A stretch of 47,847 bases of DNA, from NCBI GenBank assembly GCA_021777055.1, contig JAIQZO010000007.1:1-47847 (forward strand), given 5' to 3'. Origin of the DNA: Candidatus Anammoxibacter sp. Lineage in GTDB: Bacteria > Planctomycetota > Brocadiia > Brocadiales > Anammoxibacteraceae. Shown in pieces: positions 15,857 through 25,008 of the stretch. The position numbers were made by a program, and so were the translations under genes. Numbering within the stretch: the first letter of the stretch is position 1; the number at the start of each line of letters is the position of its first letter. The notes below the pieces were generated by a model. That model searched no databases. It had not been told where the DNA came from and was given only the letters and a program-made list of their open reading frames with translations.

Positions 15857-16822
15857 CTATAAATTAATAACAATATGCCTGGTTTTCACCTCACCTGATT
15901 GTAACTTAACAGAATGATATGTAGGAGGCAAATTGGTTGTTTCAACCTTTATTACAGCATTCCCGGCGGCAATCCCATCCAGGCGAAACTCTCCTTGATC
16001 ATTAGTATAAGCAACTATGCCCTGAGACGAAACTTTTATATTTTCCATAGGTTCAAGAGTCTTTAGATTATTCACGCTACCAACAACCGAACCTGCGAAT
16101 TTAAACGCTTTTTTGTTAATCAATAATTTTGCAAAATCTACGGCAAACCCATTACTTCTAAGCGGCGGCTCCGCGTCGATCTTAATTTCCAGTACCCCTG
16201 ATTTCAGCATATCATGCATATATGATGGAAGTTTGAATGTTAGCAATTCACCTCGCAAGTCTTTGATACTCAAAGCACGAAACATTTCACTTACTTCTTT
16301 TAGTTCTTCTCCATTAATAGAAAATATAAATCCGGTTTTACTCATTCTTTGTTCAATGCCACTTAAAAAGATCTGCAGATACACATCTACTATTATTTCC
16401 CCAATGGGAAAAAAGTTAAGTGAAAAAGATTCCACCAAATCTTTCCCCGGCTGATTTTCTTTTGTAAACATATCACCTTGACGAGCTCCCTGGATAACCA
16501 TAACTCTATCAGTGCCTGCAGGATCATCAGGAACAATATCCCAGCTCAACGGTAATTTTCGTGACACTCCCCCCTTAAAAGGGTTATACGCAATTCTCCA
16601 GCCCACATTCATATTATCGATATCGCCAACACGAATTATATATTCTGCTTCAGAAGTGTCATACAACTCAATGCTGGTGGCAGACCAATCACCTTCGGAC
16701 TCAGTTACCGGTAATTCGAGAATTCGGTATTCACCATTAGCAACCGCAGTAAATCCGCCAATAATAAAACAAAATAAAACTACCAACATCCCATTCTTAC
16801 TACTTACTAACTTTTGACTCAT
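15857..16822 (-). CDS. exported protein with a C-terminal carboxypeptidase-regulatory-like beta domain
   Basis: A 321-residue protein. Residues 1-30 look like a signal peptide (LVVLFCFIIGGFTAVANGEY). The middle has no family I recognise: it is a mixed beta region (WRIAYNPFKGGVSRKLPLSW and VFEIKIDAEPPLRSNG-type strands). The last 75 residues (GSVVGSVNNLKTLEPMENIK, YTNDQGEFRLDGIAAGNAVI) fit a carboxypeptidase-regulatory-like or CarboxypepD_reg beta-sandwich, as found in many cell-surface proteins. It lies 28 bp after the giant coiled-coil gene on the same strand. It is probably periplasmic and may bind other envelope proteins. The ribosome site is weak (GTGAATA). Confidence 0.7.
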   Translation of the reverse strand: MSQKLVSSKNGMLVVLFCFIIGGFTAVANGEYRILELPVTESEGDWSATSIELYDTSEAEYIIRVGDIDNMNVGWRIAYNPFKGGVSRKLPLSWDIVPDDPAGTDRVMVIQGARQGDMFTKENQPGKDLVESFSLNFFPIGEIIVDVYLQIFLSGIEQRMSKTGFIFSINGEELKEVSEMFRALSIKDLRGELLTFKLPSYMHDMLKSGVLEIKIDAEPPLRSNGFAVDFAKLLINKKAFKFAGSVVGSVNNLKTLEPMENIKVSSQGIVAYTNDQGEFRLDGIAAGNAVIKVETTNLPPTYHSVKLQSGEVKTRHIVINL

Positions 16823-16850
16823 TATTCACATGTCCATTCTTGTACAGTTT

Positions 16851-19800
16851 TTATTTACCGGTATTGGTTTCATTCTTATCTATATCTGCTTGCTGCATCT
16901 TTTGAATTGCCCTCTCCCACTTTGAGGCCTTTGACACACCACTACTGTTAACATTCGATCCAGAAAGTTGCTCAGATTCAGGAGTATTTGGCTGAATGTC
17001 CTCTTCTTCCAAACTGCGAACCCTATCTTTAATAAATGCGGTAGCATTAGATGAATTCTGACTAGCACTACCAACACCAAACTGTTCTCCGGAAGAATAG
17101 TTATCCTGGGAAGACCTCTGCACAGGAGTGGCAATTTGTTCCACACTAAAGTACTCAGCACCGACTATTTCCTCTTCGGGTTCTCTAATATCTGAATCGC
17201 TCCACTCTACTGGGCTCAAACCTGCAGATTGCTGATTGAATTGTTCTGTAGCTTTAAGGTGATCAGTCTCAGAATATAAAGAGCTGTTTTCCGAATCATC
17301 AACATCTGTGGATTTCTCAATAGTTTCTTCCAGATCCTCAACCTCTGGGGATTTTTTATTGCTGTCTTCCGGATCTTTAACACTTGAAGATCCCTTAAAC
17401 GGATCATATTCCTCTATTTCCAACTTGTAACTTTTTTCCGGCATTTGGGGTTGTTTCTGTTCATTCTGTTCTTGATTTTGCTGTGATTTTTTCTGTTGTT
17501 GGCTTTGTTGCTGGCTTTGTTGTGACGGACTCTGTGGTTGTTGACTTTGCTGTTGCTGACTTTGTTGTTGCGAACTCTGGGATTGTTGGCTCTGTTGTTG
17601 CTGACTTTGTTGTGACGGACTCTGGGATTGCTGGCTTTGTTGTGATGAGCTCTGTGATTGTTGACTCTGCTGTGATTGACTTTGAGGTTGTTGGTTTTGA
17701 GTTGGTTGACCTTGTTGCAACTGCTGCATCATTTCGTCAATGTCCGCATTTTGGAGCATATCAAAAGCGCGATCTACCCCCTCTTCACCAGTATTTTCTC
17801 GCTCCTCATTCCTACTATCAGGTTTCCCACTACTCTTTTGTTCTGTTTGTTGAGATTGTTGAGATGCCTTTTTAGCTTTCTGTTTTAATTTGGAAACATT
17901 ATTCGCTAACTTTTCCAGTTCTTCATTTGAGACCTTATCAGAATCAGTAGAAGTTAAATTTTCTTGCGCATTATTAATTGCTTGATTCGATTCATGTAAA
18001 TTGTTTAATGCCTTTTCCTGAAGTTCCTGAATTTCATCCTGTTTGCTCTTTACTTCGCTTTCTTTACTACTTCCCTGCATTTGCAACCGTTCGATCTTTT
18101 TTTGCAACTTTTCAACCTGCTTTTGAGCTGATTTCGCAGATTCTAACTCCTGCTGGGCTATTTCCATTTGACGCTTTGCTTCATCCACACTCTCACTCTG
18201 ACGAGACTGATTGGCCGCGGCATCCAAACTTCTAATTGCTTTTTGTTGTTCTGAAATTGCTTTGTTCAGTGCTTGACTGGCATCCTTCTGTGCTGCTTGT
18301 GCTTTAGCTTGTGAGGACTTGGCATTTTGCTTATCACGAGAACTTTTAGCATTTTTTTGCATTTCAGCGGCGTCAGTCTGTTGACTTGCCGCAGCTTGCT
18401 GTGCTTGTTCTGCTTGACCTGCTGCCTGCTGTGCCATTTGGGTTTGCTGAACCGATTGCTTCATCTGCTGGCTTGTTGATGACGCGCCGGACATTAATTC
18501 TTTATTCAATTTTTCTTCCAGCTCTCGAAGTTTTTTTGCATTTTCATCGGCTTGGTTAACCATCTCCTGGCTTTTATCTGCTTCAACCGCTTCTCCTTTT
18601 TGCTCATACTGCTGTGATGCCTTCTGGGCTTCTGCGCGAGCTTCATTGTTTTGATTCTTGAGGTTTTTTACCAATTTGCGTTTCTGATCCTGAATCTGCT
18701 TTGACAATTCTTCTGCCTTGGAACTGGAACTTGCACGTTGCGAAGGAGAACTACTTGGTGAATTGGCGGTGTTTTGTTCGTTTTGCATCTGACGTTCTAA
18801 TGATTCCAAATTATCCTGCATCTCCTGTATTTCCTTATCTGCAGCATCAAGATCATAAGCAGACGTCTCTTTCTTTGTTGAATCAGCAATAATACTCTCA
18901 TTTACAGCCCTACTCATACTCTTGGCCTCTGCAACCATTCTTTGGAGACGTTTTGCATTCTCCTGAATATCAGTCTTCTTTAACTCACGAGTTATTTGAT
19001 TTAATTCATTCATCTGTTGGGAGGAAGATTCAAGTGTACTCGCAACAGTATTCTGCTTTTCTGAAATTTTCTGCTGAGTTTTCTCCATCTGTTTCTGCGT
19101 TCTCTTACTAACCGTCTTAGATTGAAGAGCTTCAGCCTTCTTTTGTAATTCGTCAATATCCTCTTGCAAACGACCAGCCTTTCCTAAAGACTTCCCTATA
19201 TCCTCTGCTTTTTCCAGAGCATCTTTGATCGCTTCTTTATCACCTTGGCCTGACAGACCAATTGAATTAGAAAGTTGTTTAACCAGTTCTTTCTGATCTT
19301 TAATCGCATTTTCTAAGGAATTCCCTGAAATTGATTGCCGCTTCGTTGCCTCTAACTGTTTTTCTTTTGCCAAGTTTCTCTGAGCAGTTCCACCACTTTT
19401 CGCAGAAACCGCAGATTGATTCGCCTTTTTTTGCGCTTGTGAAGCGCTTTGTTGGGACATTTGAGAGCCTTCTAAAGAACGTTCTAAATCATCTACTTTA
19501 CCCAAAAACCCATCAGAGTCGTCTTTCTTTAAATCATTGAGCTCTTTACCAAAATTCTCAATCTCAGCCGTTAACTGCTCAACATTTTTATCATTCGATT
19601 CACTTCCAACACCACCTTTAGCCTGTTGCAAATTTTTAGCATCCGCCTTCGTCATCTCAGTGAACTTCTCCAAGGTATCAATTAACTCTTTTTTCGTAAG
19701 ATCAAGCTTTTGCTCTATCTCGCCCAGACCTTTAGCGCCCCCCTTCTTTACAGATTCTTCCTCATATTTCTTTAAAAGGGCAGAATGGCGCTGACTTACC

Positions 19801-20054
19801 TCATTGAGTTCACGTTCTTTTTTCTTAGAATCGCCAGTTTCACTACCCCCGGCCTTATCTGAGCCGACTTGGTTTCCCTGTAAATCGCTGTCTGTAAGTC
19901 CATCCAGATTAATATCGAGTTCATACTCTCTACTCACCCCCTCTTTCCCCTCATTATCAGTAGAACTCTGTTGAGCTAGTACAGAACCATATCCCAGTAG
20001 TAGACCTAAGAGGCAAAAGAAAAGGCAGAAAAATAATAAATGTGAATACTTCAT
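16851..20054 (-). CDS. giant exported coiled-coil protein with a Gln/Ser-rich tract
   Basis: 1067 residues. Residues 1-27 form a signal peptide ending near LAQQS. Almost the whole of about 70-740 is predicted coiled coil by eye: long runs of K/E/Q/A with heptad-spaced leucines (for example LEKFTEMTKADAKNLQQAK and QQELESAKSAQKQVEKLQKK). Residues about 771-871 are a low-complexity tract of Q and S with occasional P (QSQQSQQSQ), coded by near-repeats in the DNA at 17440-17740. An acidic and Ser/Glu-rich tail follows. GGGG lies 6 bases before the ATG. The protein could be a long periplasmic spacer or scaffold. It lies 8 bp after the small exported protein gene, which is probably translated together with it. 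Confidence 0.85.
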   Translation of the reverse strand: MKYSHLLFFCLFFCLLGLLLGYGSVLAQQSSTDNEGKEGVSREYELDINLDGLTDSDLQGNQVGSDKAGGSETGDSKKKERELNEVSQRHSALLKKYEEESVKKGGAKGLGEIEQKLDLTKKELIDTLEKFTEMTKADAKNLQQAKGGVGSESNDKNVEQLTAEIENFGKELNDLKKDDSDGFLGKVDDLERSLEGSQMSQQSASQAQKKANQSAVSAKSGGTAQRNLAKEKQLEATKRQSISGNSLENAIKDQKELVKQLSNSIGLSGQGDKEAIKDALEKAEDIGKSLGKAGRLQEDIDELQKKAEALQSKTVSKRTQKQMEKTQQKISEKQNTVASTLESSSQQMNELNQITRELKKTDIQENAKRLQRMVAEAKSMSRAVNESIIADSTKKETSAYDLDAADKEIQEMQDNLESLERQMQNEQNTANSPSSSPSQRASSSSKAEELSKQIQDQKRKLVKNLKNQNNEARAEAQKASQQYEQKGEAVEADKSQEMVNQADENAKKLRELEEKLNKELMSGASSTSQQMKQSVQQTQMAQQAAGQAEQAQQAAASQQTDAAEMQKNAKSSRDKQNAKSSQAKAQAAQKDASQALNKAISEQQKAIRSLDAAANQSRQSESVDEAKRQMEIAQQELESAKSAQKQVEKLQKKIERLQMQGSSKESEVKSKQDEIQELQEKALNNLHESNQAINNAQENLTSTDSDKVSNEELEKLANNVSKLKQKAKKASQQSQQTEQKSSGKPDSRNEERENTGEEGVDRAFDMLQNADIDEMMQQLQQGQPTQNQQPQSQSQQSQQSQSSSQQSQQSQSPSQQSQQQQSQQSQSSQQQSQQQQSQQPQSPSQQSQQQSQQQKKSQQNQEQNEQKQPQMPEKSYKLEIEEYDPFKGSSSVKDPEDSNKKSPEVEDLEETIEKSTDVDDSENSSLYSETDHLKATEQFNQQSAGLSPVEWSDSDIREPEEEIVGAEYFSVEQIATPVQRSSQDNYSSGEQFGVGSASQNSSNATAFIKDRVRSLEEEDIQPNTPESEQLSGSNVNSSGVSKASKWERAIQKMQQADIDKNETNTGK

Positions 20055-20062
20055 TGCTTCCC

Positions 20063-20305
20063 CTACATATAATTTGGAATAGACTCGCCATGTTCGTATG
20101 AATACTTAGAAACCGAAAGTGCTTCTTTAAAGCGTTCTGTTTTCAATTCCTTTGCTTTTTTCCGACTTTTAGATTTATCAATTTTTGGGCATGTTTGTTT
20201 ATCTTGCCCAACTGATTGCCCAACTAAGATAGCGCCGCTCAAAAACAATAAAGCAAGCAGAAACGGGATTATACGTAAAAAGTTGAATTTTCTTTTAGTT
20301 TTCAT
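20063..20305 (-). CDS. small exported basic protein
   Basis: 80 residues: a signal-like N-terminus (KFNFLRIIPFLLALLFLSGA), then a short basic region (CPKIDKSKSRKKAKELKTER) ending HGESIPNYM. One cysteine at about 39 follows the hydrophobic segment by some distance and is not a lipobox. It ends 8 bp before the giant coiled-coil gene, so coupled translation is likely. I do not recognise a family; position and the signal-like start make it more likely real than chance, but no strong ribosome site is seen. Confidence 0.55.
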   Translation of the reverse strand: MKTKRKFNFLRIIPFLLALLFLSGAILVGQSVGQDKQTCPKIDKSKSRKKAKELKTERFKEALSVSKYSYEHGESIPNYM

Positions 20306-20627
20306 TTTTTATTTAATTGTCTAATTGATATTCAGTATATAGAAGTCGAATAGTTTCTACTCATTCCCAGGCGCTGCCTGGGAATGCATTATTCTAGAGG
20401 CACTGTCACGAATATTAAAATTTTTGTTAACCGACATTATACAAAATAGAGGCTGTGCCTCTGGTACACCACATTACAAGGCAGAGCCTTGTAACGAGCA
20501 GAGCTTGGTTATACTTATTATCTTAATATCTTAATATCTTTAATATTTTCTCTATTTGAAAAGCCCGTGCCAGTTTTCTCATTCTGCATCCTGTTTCCTG
20601 GCTACTAACTTCTTATTCCTTATTATG
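20306..20627. repeat. hairpin array with three-base loops
   Basis: No gene. Perfect stem-loops follow each other: CATTCCCAGGC-GCT-GCCTGGGAATG (20362-20386), AGAGGC-TGT-GCCTCT (20448-20462) and TTACAAGGC-AGA-GCCTTGTAA (20474-20494). The shared style (9-11 bp stem, 3-nt loop) matches hairpins at 7839-7953 and in the 8000-8360 element. CTGCATCCTGTTTCCTGGCT near 20586 belongs to the other dispersed family. Confidence 0.75.
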
Positions 20628-22721
20628 CTAATTATTCAATTGTTTCATTAAAGAGACCGCTTGAGCAGAAACCATAATACGGAATGAAATAAAACTTGTC
20701 CCCTCCGTGCCAAAGCCACGATAGGCAGTTCTAATCTTTCGATAAGCCCCATCAAGAAAACTAGATCCACGAACGGAATGAATAGAACCATTAGGTGGTC
20801 CTGAAGGATCAACTAAAATAGAAGGTGCCATGGGATACATGGGCTCATACACATTGTGCACCCATTCCGCGGCATTGCCTGCTAAATCGTATAGTCCTAA
20901 AGGATTCGGATTAAATGTACCTATGGGCGCAGTAACGAGATTATTGTCGTTATAACCTTTAATTATATATTCAACCATTTCTTTTGCAGTTTCATCTGCA
21001 ATATTCGCAGAGTATGCGGGCGGTGGTATTTTGCTTCCCCAAGGAAACGGGTGATAACCCTTATACCCTGCACGGCACAAATACTCAAATTCGGCTTCTG
21101 TAAGCAACCTAAATCCACTTGGCATGGGTAATACTACCTCAAAGATCCCAGGCTTCTTTTCCGCGTAAACCTCCGGCACGCCAGCCTGTTGACTCAACCA
21201 ATTACAATAAGCAGCGGCGTCATGCCAACTAACATTCACAACAGGACGATTTCCTGTATTCAAGGAAAATCCTTGTAACTTTCCAGAATCGTGCTTAGGT
21301 AACGCCATTCTATATTCTTTATTGGAGACTTCCATGGTCGCAACATAAAATGGCACGGTTAATTCCACCTTAACCTGATCTTCATTAGCAGCTCGTGTGG
21401 GTTCGGACGAAGGAGATCCGATGGTAAAGATTCCTTTCGGCTTTATCAGAACCATATCGGCTCCATTTGGAGCCTTCCAGTTTTGCGGTAATGAAGCAAC
21501 ATTTATTGATACGCCTTTTTTCCCAATTGGAGCTAAGGCAACTTCTTTTAAGACTGTACGTTCATGAGGAATGTTGACTTTAACTACTTTCTCCATGTAC
21601 TTTGCCTTTCGGATCAGGATAGTATAGTCACCTGAGATAAGTTCCATAGTAATAGGAGTTCGGCCTTTAACTACCTTGTCAATCAATACCTCTGCACCTT
21701 TAGGTTCGCTAACAATTTCGATCGTCCCTTTAAATGGTCGCAATTCAATACTCTTTTTCAACTCCTCACCAGGCTCCAAAGAGAAATGAAACTCTTCTCT
21801 ATGGTGCTGGGGATGTGCGATGACGACTTTCCATTCCTTATTAGGCGGAATATTTTCGTAGAATGGGGTAAATGCATTCTCTAATGGCAAGCCTTCAATA
21901 ATTACAGTTGCTCCTGACGGTTCGGTTTCAAGATCCAGAGCACCAGGCAACAAATCAAATTCATACACTGGTAATACCTGATCCTGATCAGCAATCACAT
22001 TAAATGACAAACCTTGTGTTTTATATTCCTTACCGTAACTCAATTCCAGAGAATACTCTCCTTCGTAAAATTTTCTCCGCATCGGTGTTACATCTATTAC
22101 TTCGCTTCTATCCGGATCAATGACTCTTGCTCCGGGAGGTAGAGAATCAATGGTTATCCAAGACCAACTTCGAACCAGGTTTACATCAAGCTGTTTCTTA
22201 CCTCGCTTACCTTCTATGACCACAGTCTCTTCATACTCTTGAAAATCCTTTCCAGGCTTGATCTGCACTTTATATTCACCTGTAGGTAACTCGTGATCAA
22301 TTAAAGGTATCTCCCCTGCGAACTCCTCGTCAACAAAAACCTTTGCCCCTTTTTCTGTCGCATAGACCGACAACAATCCACCCAGAGGGTTCATCGTAAA
22401 GCTATAAACATTTTCACCAATACCTATAACGTCGATCTCTTCCCTAATGGAATTATACCCGGGAGTCACGGCCTCAATAACATGGGATCCTTCTGTTATC
22501 TGAATGGGTTTTTCCGGATCATAATCAATCTCTTTACCATCAATATAAACTGACGCAGGAGTTGGTGAAATAATCACCTCCACTGGTATGGTTCGAATCG
22601 CAAGATAATAATAAGCGACACCGCCCACACCGGCAACCACCAGAAAGATAACCAAAAAGAGTATAAACTTTCCCAGTACAAACCCTAAGTTCCCTGAATT
22701 ATTATATTCAAATTTTCTCAT
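20628..22721 (-). CDS. PEGA-repeat protein with a C-terminal SUMF1 (FGE-like) domain
   Basis: 697 residues. A cytoplasmic tail and one membrane helix (about 20-43, LFLVIFLVVAGVGGVAYYYL) are followed by about five PEGA-type beta repeats (50-110, 115-180, 195-250, 260-330, 335-395; each with X-V-x-I-D-G/x-x-P, as in ASVYIDGKEIDYDPEKP). The rest, about 410-690, is a SUMF1/formylglycine-generating-enzyme-like fold: MVLIKPKGIFTIGS, FYVATMEVSNKEYR, NVSWHDAAAYCNWLS, LLTEAEFEYLCRAG, GLYDLAGNAAEW, SVRGSSFLDGAYRK. The redox cysteines that true FGE needs are not in the final segment, so it is probably a binding domain. Its start overlaps the previous gene by 14 bp. Confidence 0.9.
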   Translation of the reverse strand: MRKFEYNNSGNLGFVLGKFILFLVIFLVVAGVGGVAYYYLAIRTIPVEVIISPTPASVYIDGKEIDYDPEKPIQITEGSHVIEAVTPGYNSIREEIDVIGIGENVYSFTMNPLGGLLSVYATEKGAKVFVDEEFAGEIPLIDHELPTGEYKVQIKPGKDFQEYEETVVIEGKRGKKQLDVNLVRSWSWITIDSLPPGARVIDPDRSEVIDVTPMRRKFYEGEYSLELSYGKEYKTQGLSFNVIADQDQVLPVYEFDLLPGALDLETEPSGATVIIEGLPLENAFTPFYENIPPNKEWKVVIAHPQHHREEFHFSLEPGEELKKSIELRPFKGTIEIVSEPKGAEVLIDKVVKGRTPITMELISGDYTILIRKAKYMEKVVKVNIPHERTVLKEVALAPIGKKGVSINVASLPQNWKAPNGADMVLIKPKGIFTIGSPSSEPTRAANEDQVKVELTVPFYVATMEVSNKEYRMALPKHDSGKLQGFSLNTGNRPVVNVSWHDAAAYCNWLSQQAGVPEVYAEKKPGIFEVVLPMPSGFRLLTEAEFEYLCRAGYKGYHPFPWGSKIPPPAYSANIADETAKEMVEYIIKGYNDNNLVTAPIGTFNPNPLGLYDLAGNAAEWVHNVYEPMYPMAPSILVDPSGPPNGSIHSVRGSSFLDGAYRKIRTAYRGFGTEGTSFISFRIMVSAQAVSLMKQLNN

Positions 22722-24420
22722 CGCAAACTATTTCCAGTATTTGATCTTTCATAACCGGTTTAACATCAAAGTTAATATATTTTTCACGATATCCCTTCCT
22801 CAATCCTTGTATTGTATATTTGCCTGGTTTTAGAGTAAACCCTTTTCGTGTAAATGGTTCAAATTGGCCAACCTTCCAAAATTTAATTGAAGTCTTTCCA
22901 TCGGAAATAATTATAAAAGATACGGGTCTATCCAGTTGCTCTAACTTCTTTTCATATCCAATTAGAAGTGTACCAATTTCACCCTCTAACTCTTTCTTTA
23001 ACCCTGAAAGCTCACTGGCCTTTTTTAACAAATGAACTGCTTTTTTAAGTCCATCTGCTTCATCACGATCCGCAAATTGTTGCGCCCGTTCAACAGCATC
23101 CAATGCCGCTTCATGATAATTCCGTCCAAGTTTTGCACGTTCATAGCTTTCCTTAGTATCCGCTAAATCAGGGTTGATAATCAAAATCTCTTCGTACTTC
23201 TCCACTGCAACATCCCATTCTTTATTCTTCTCTGCTTCCGCACCTTCCCATCGCAATTGATCGATCGTAACCATGGCAATCTGATCTTCTATCATTTGAT
23301 TGTAATTCGCAATTCGTTCATCATTGGGGTTTAACGCGTTCAAACTATCAAGCAGCCCCTTGGCTTTTACCCAAAGATTCTGCGATATCGCGTCATTCAG
23401 CGCTACAATTGTACTATTAATCGCTTTCGTCTTTAATAAATCCCCCGTCCTTTTTTCACCGGTATGTGCAATCTGAGATAGATTATCTTTCTCCAGGATT
23501 TCACGATAGAGGCTATTTGCCATCTCCAGCAGTTCATTCTTTTCATACTCAAGGGCCTTCTGTTCCATGGGATGGATAATATGAATCGTTTCAGAACGTT
23601 TAATAGCGTCATCAATCCCCGGATAACCGGAATCGATATTCTTCACCGTCACAAAAGCTGCGTTCGATTCAAGATTATCTCCATTCTTCAGTTTTATATT
23701 CCCATTACGCCAATTCTCTTCAACAATCTCATCAAGTTCAGACATCACTCTATTCAAGCTGTCCTTGGCATTCTGCAAACTTTTAATGGCAGCAATGAAC
23801 TGCCCTGCACTTGCCTCTTCCTTCGCACTGTCCATTGCAATACTTGATTCCTGAAATGTTTCCTTAGCGTATTTCCTTCCTTGTCTGTCAGATACCTTCG
23901 CCACAAACGCTTTAAGCTCTGCATTAAGTTGTTCAAATTCCTTATAGTCAGCGAGAGATTGCTTGTTATTCTCAATCATTCTCTCTAATGATTTGTACTC
24001 TTTATACGCCGTAACCAAATCGTGTGACGAATCTGCATTTTCAGCTTTCTCAACGGTCGCAGACATATTACCTAGGAGTTTAAAGAAAAACTTGTGGGAT
24101 GACTTTGCCAACTCCCCTTCAGTTTCTTTGTACGCCTTTCCAACCCGTTCTTTCAGATTGGCATACTCCTTACTATCAATATTAACTTTATCTACTGGTT
24201 CAGAGTCAGGGATGTAATCTTTTTTTGATTTGATCTTTTCAGGTTTTCCGGCATTCTCATCCTTAACGACGTCAACCACCGCCTCTTCCGGCAAAACCTT
24301 ATCACCACCTCTTTTCTTTAAATAAAGAAATACCCATGCACCAATTACAGCGATGATAATCACTGCAGAAACCGCAACTGCCACATATTTTTTCTTATTA
24401 TCCTGATCTGACGATTCCAT
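22708..24420 (-). CDS. membrane-anchored coiled-coil/TPR-like protein with a PEGA-like C-terminus
   Basis: Starting from the ATG at 24420 (a TTG start at 24426 is also possible), it has 570 residues. One helix (about 12-32, VAVAVSAVIIIAVIGAWVFL) is followed by KE-rich linkers, long helical stretches (for example about 75-235) and TPR-like helices at about 290-480 (WDVAVEKYEEILIINPDLAD, AQQFADRDEADGLKKAVHLL). The last 70 residues (IKFWKVGQFEPFTRKGFTLK, PGKYTIQGLRKGYREKYI) look like one PEGA unit. The gene overlaps the PEGA-SUMF1 gene by 14 bp, so the two products probably act together at the envelope. The upstream stretch is the large repeat at 24436-25008. Confidence 0.8.
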   Translation of the reverse strand: MESSDQDNKKKYVAVAVSAVIIIAVIGAWVFLYLKKRGGDKVLPEEAVVDVVKDENAGKPEKIKSKKDYIPDSEPVDKVNIDSKEYANLKERVGKAYKETEGELAKSSHKFFFKLLGNMSATVEKAENADSSHDLVTAYKEYKSLERMIENNKQSLADYKEFEQLNAELKAFVAKVSDRQGRKYAKETFQESSIAMDSAKEEASAGQFIAAIKSLQNAKDSLNRVMSELDEIVEENWRNGNIKLKNGDNLESNAAFVTVKNIDSGYPGIDDAIKRSETIHIIHPMEQKALEYEKNELLEMANSLYREILEKDNLSQIAHTGEKRTGDLLKTKAINSTIVALNDAISQNLWVKAKGLLDSLNALNPNDERIANYNQMIEDQIAMVTIDQLRWEGAEAEKNKEWDVAVEKYEEILIINPDLADTKESYERAKLGRNYHEAALDAVERAQQFADRDEADGLKKAVHLLKKASELSGLKKELEGEIGTLLIGYEKKLEQLDRPVSFIIISDGKTSIKFWKVGQFEPFTRKGFTLKPGKYTIQGLRKGYREKYINFDVKPVMKDQILEIVCDEKI

Positions 24421-24435
24421 ATTCAAAATCTACTA

Positions 24436-25008
24436 TTTTAGGTCTGAAAGGCTATGATATTATTGAATTAACTCCTACGGCGGACTTTTTAGCTTTTATA
24501 ATCTTAATCATAATCGTACTCTTAAATCTTAATCCACCCATAACGATTACGATTATAGGCATAGCTCCTATTTGACCCTGAAAGGGGCTGATATACCAGC
24601 CCAGGGCAGCGCCCTGGGACAAGAACAAAAAAAATATAGCCCTGTAAGGGCGTAACATACATTGGCTATGAAGCTGAAAAATATGTTGCACCCATTCAGG
24701 GTGCGATTTAATGGTTACCGTTGCCCCAGGGCGTTGCCCTGGGCTGGTATGTATTACCCCGTTGGGGTATCTTGCATATCTTTAAATCTTTCTATTTTAA
24801 GTTAACTGTAAATTTATGATCTAATGTTATACGCAAATAATGTAGGATGGGTTGAGCAATAACAAAACCCACCAGAACGTAAAGAATTTTCGATAGGTTT
24901 CGCTATTGCTCAACCCATCCTACATTTTAACTCACAACAAATACAGAAGTTACATATTGGCTCTAAAAACCGTATTCAGCCCAAAATGAAAATCCCCATA
25001 CCAAATTA
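24436..25008 (-). repeat. hairpin-rich repeat element, inverted copy of 8000-8360
   Basis: Read on the minus strand it runs CTAATTTGGTATGGGG, TTTTCATTTTGGGCTGAATA, then a hairpin insert, then CCAACGGGG, CCAGCCCAGGGC..GCCCTGGG, CGCACCCTGAATGGGTGC, GCCCTTACAGGGC and CAGGGCGCTGCCCTGGGC to GACCCTG at 24574, the same order as at 8000-8360. The outer part ends AAAAAGTCCGCCGTAGGAG, which matches AAAAAGTCCGCCGAAGGCG at about 7990. It separates the lipoprotein gene (stop at 25006-25008) from the PEGA genes. Confidence 0.85.
24839..24926. repeat. 88-bp element with perfect 23-bp inverted ends
   Basis: The 23 bases at 24839-24861 (AATGTAGGATGGGTTGAGCA + ATA) are the exact reverse complement of 24904-24926. 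The middle has GAACGTAAAGAATTTTCGA. The copy in the 8000-8360 element has the right arm with 3 changes and only the outer part of the left arm. MITE-like. Confidence 0.85.

Noticed and set aside
24452..24691. 79-codon minus-strand frame
   Set aside because: It lies inside the hairpin-rich repeat; the encoded peptide reflects the palindromes.
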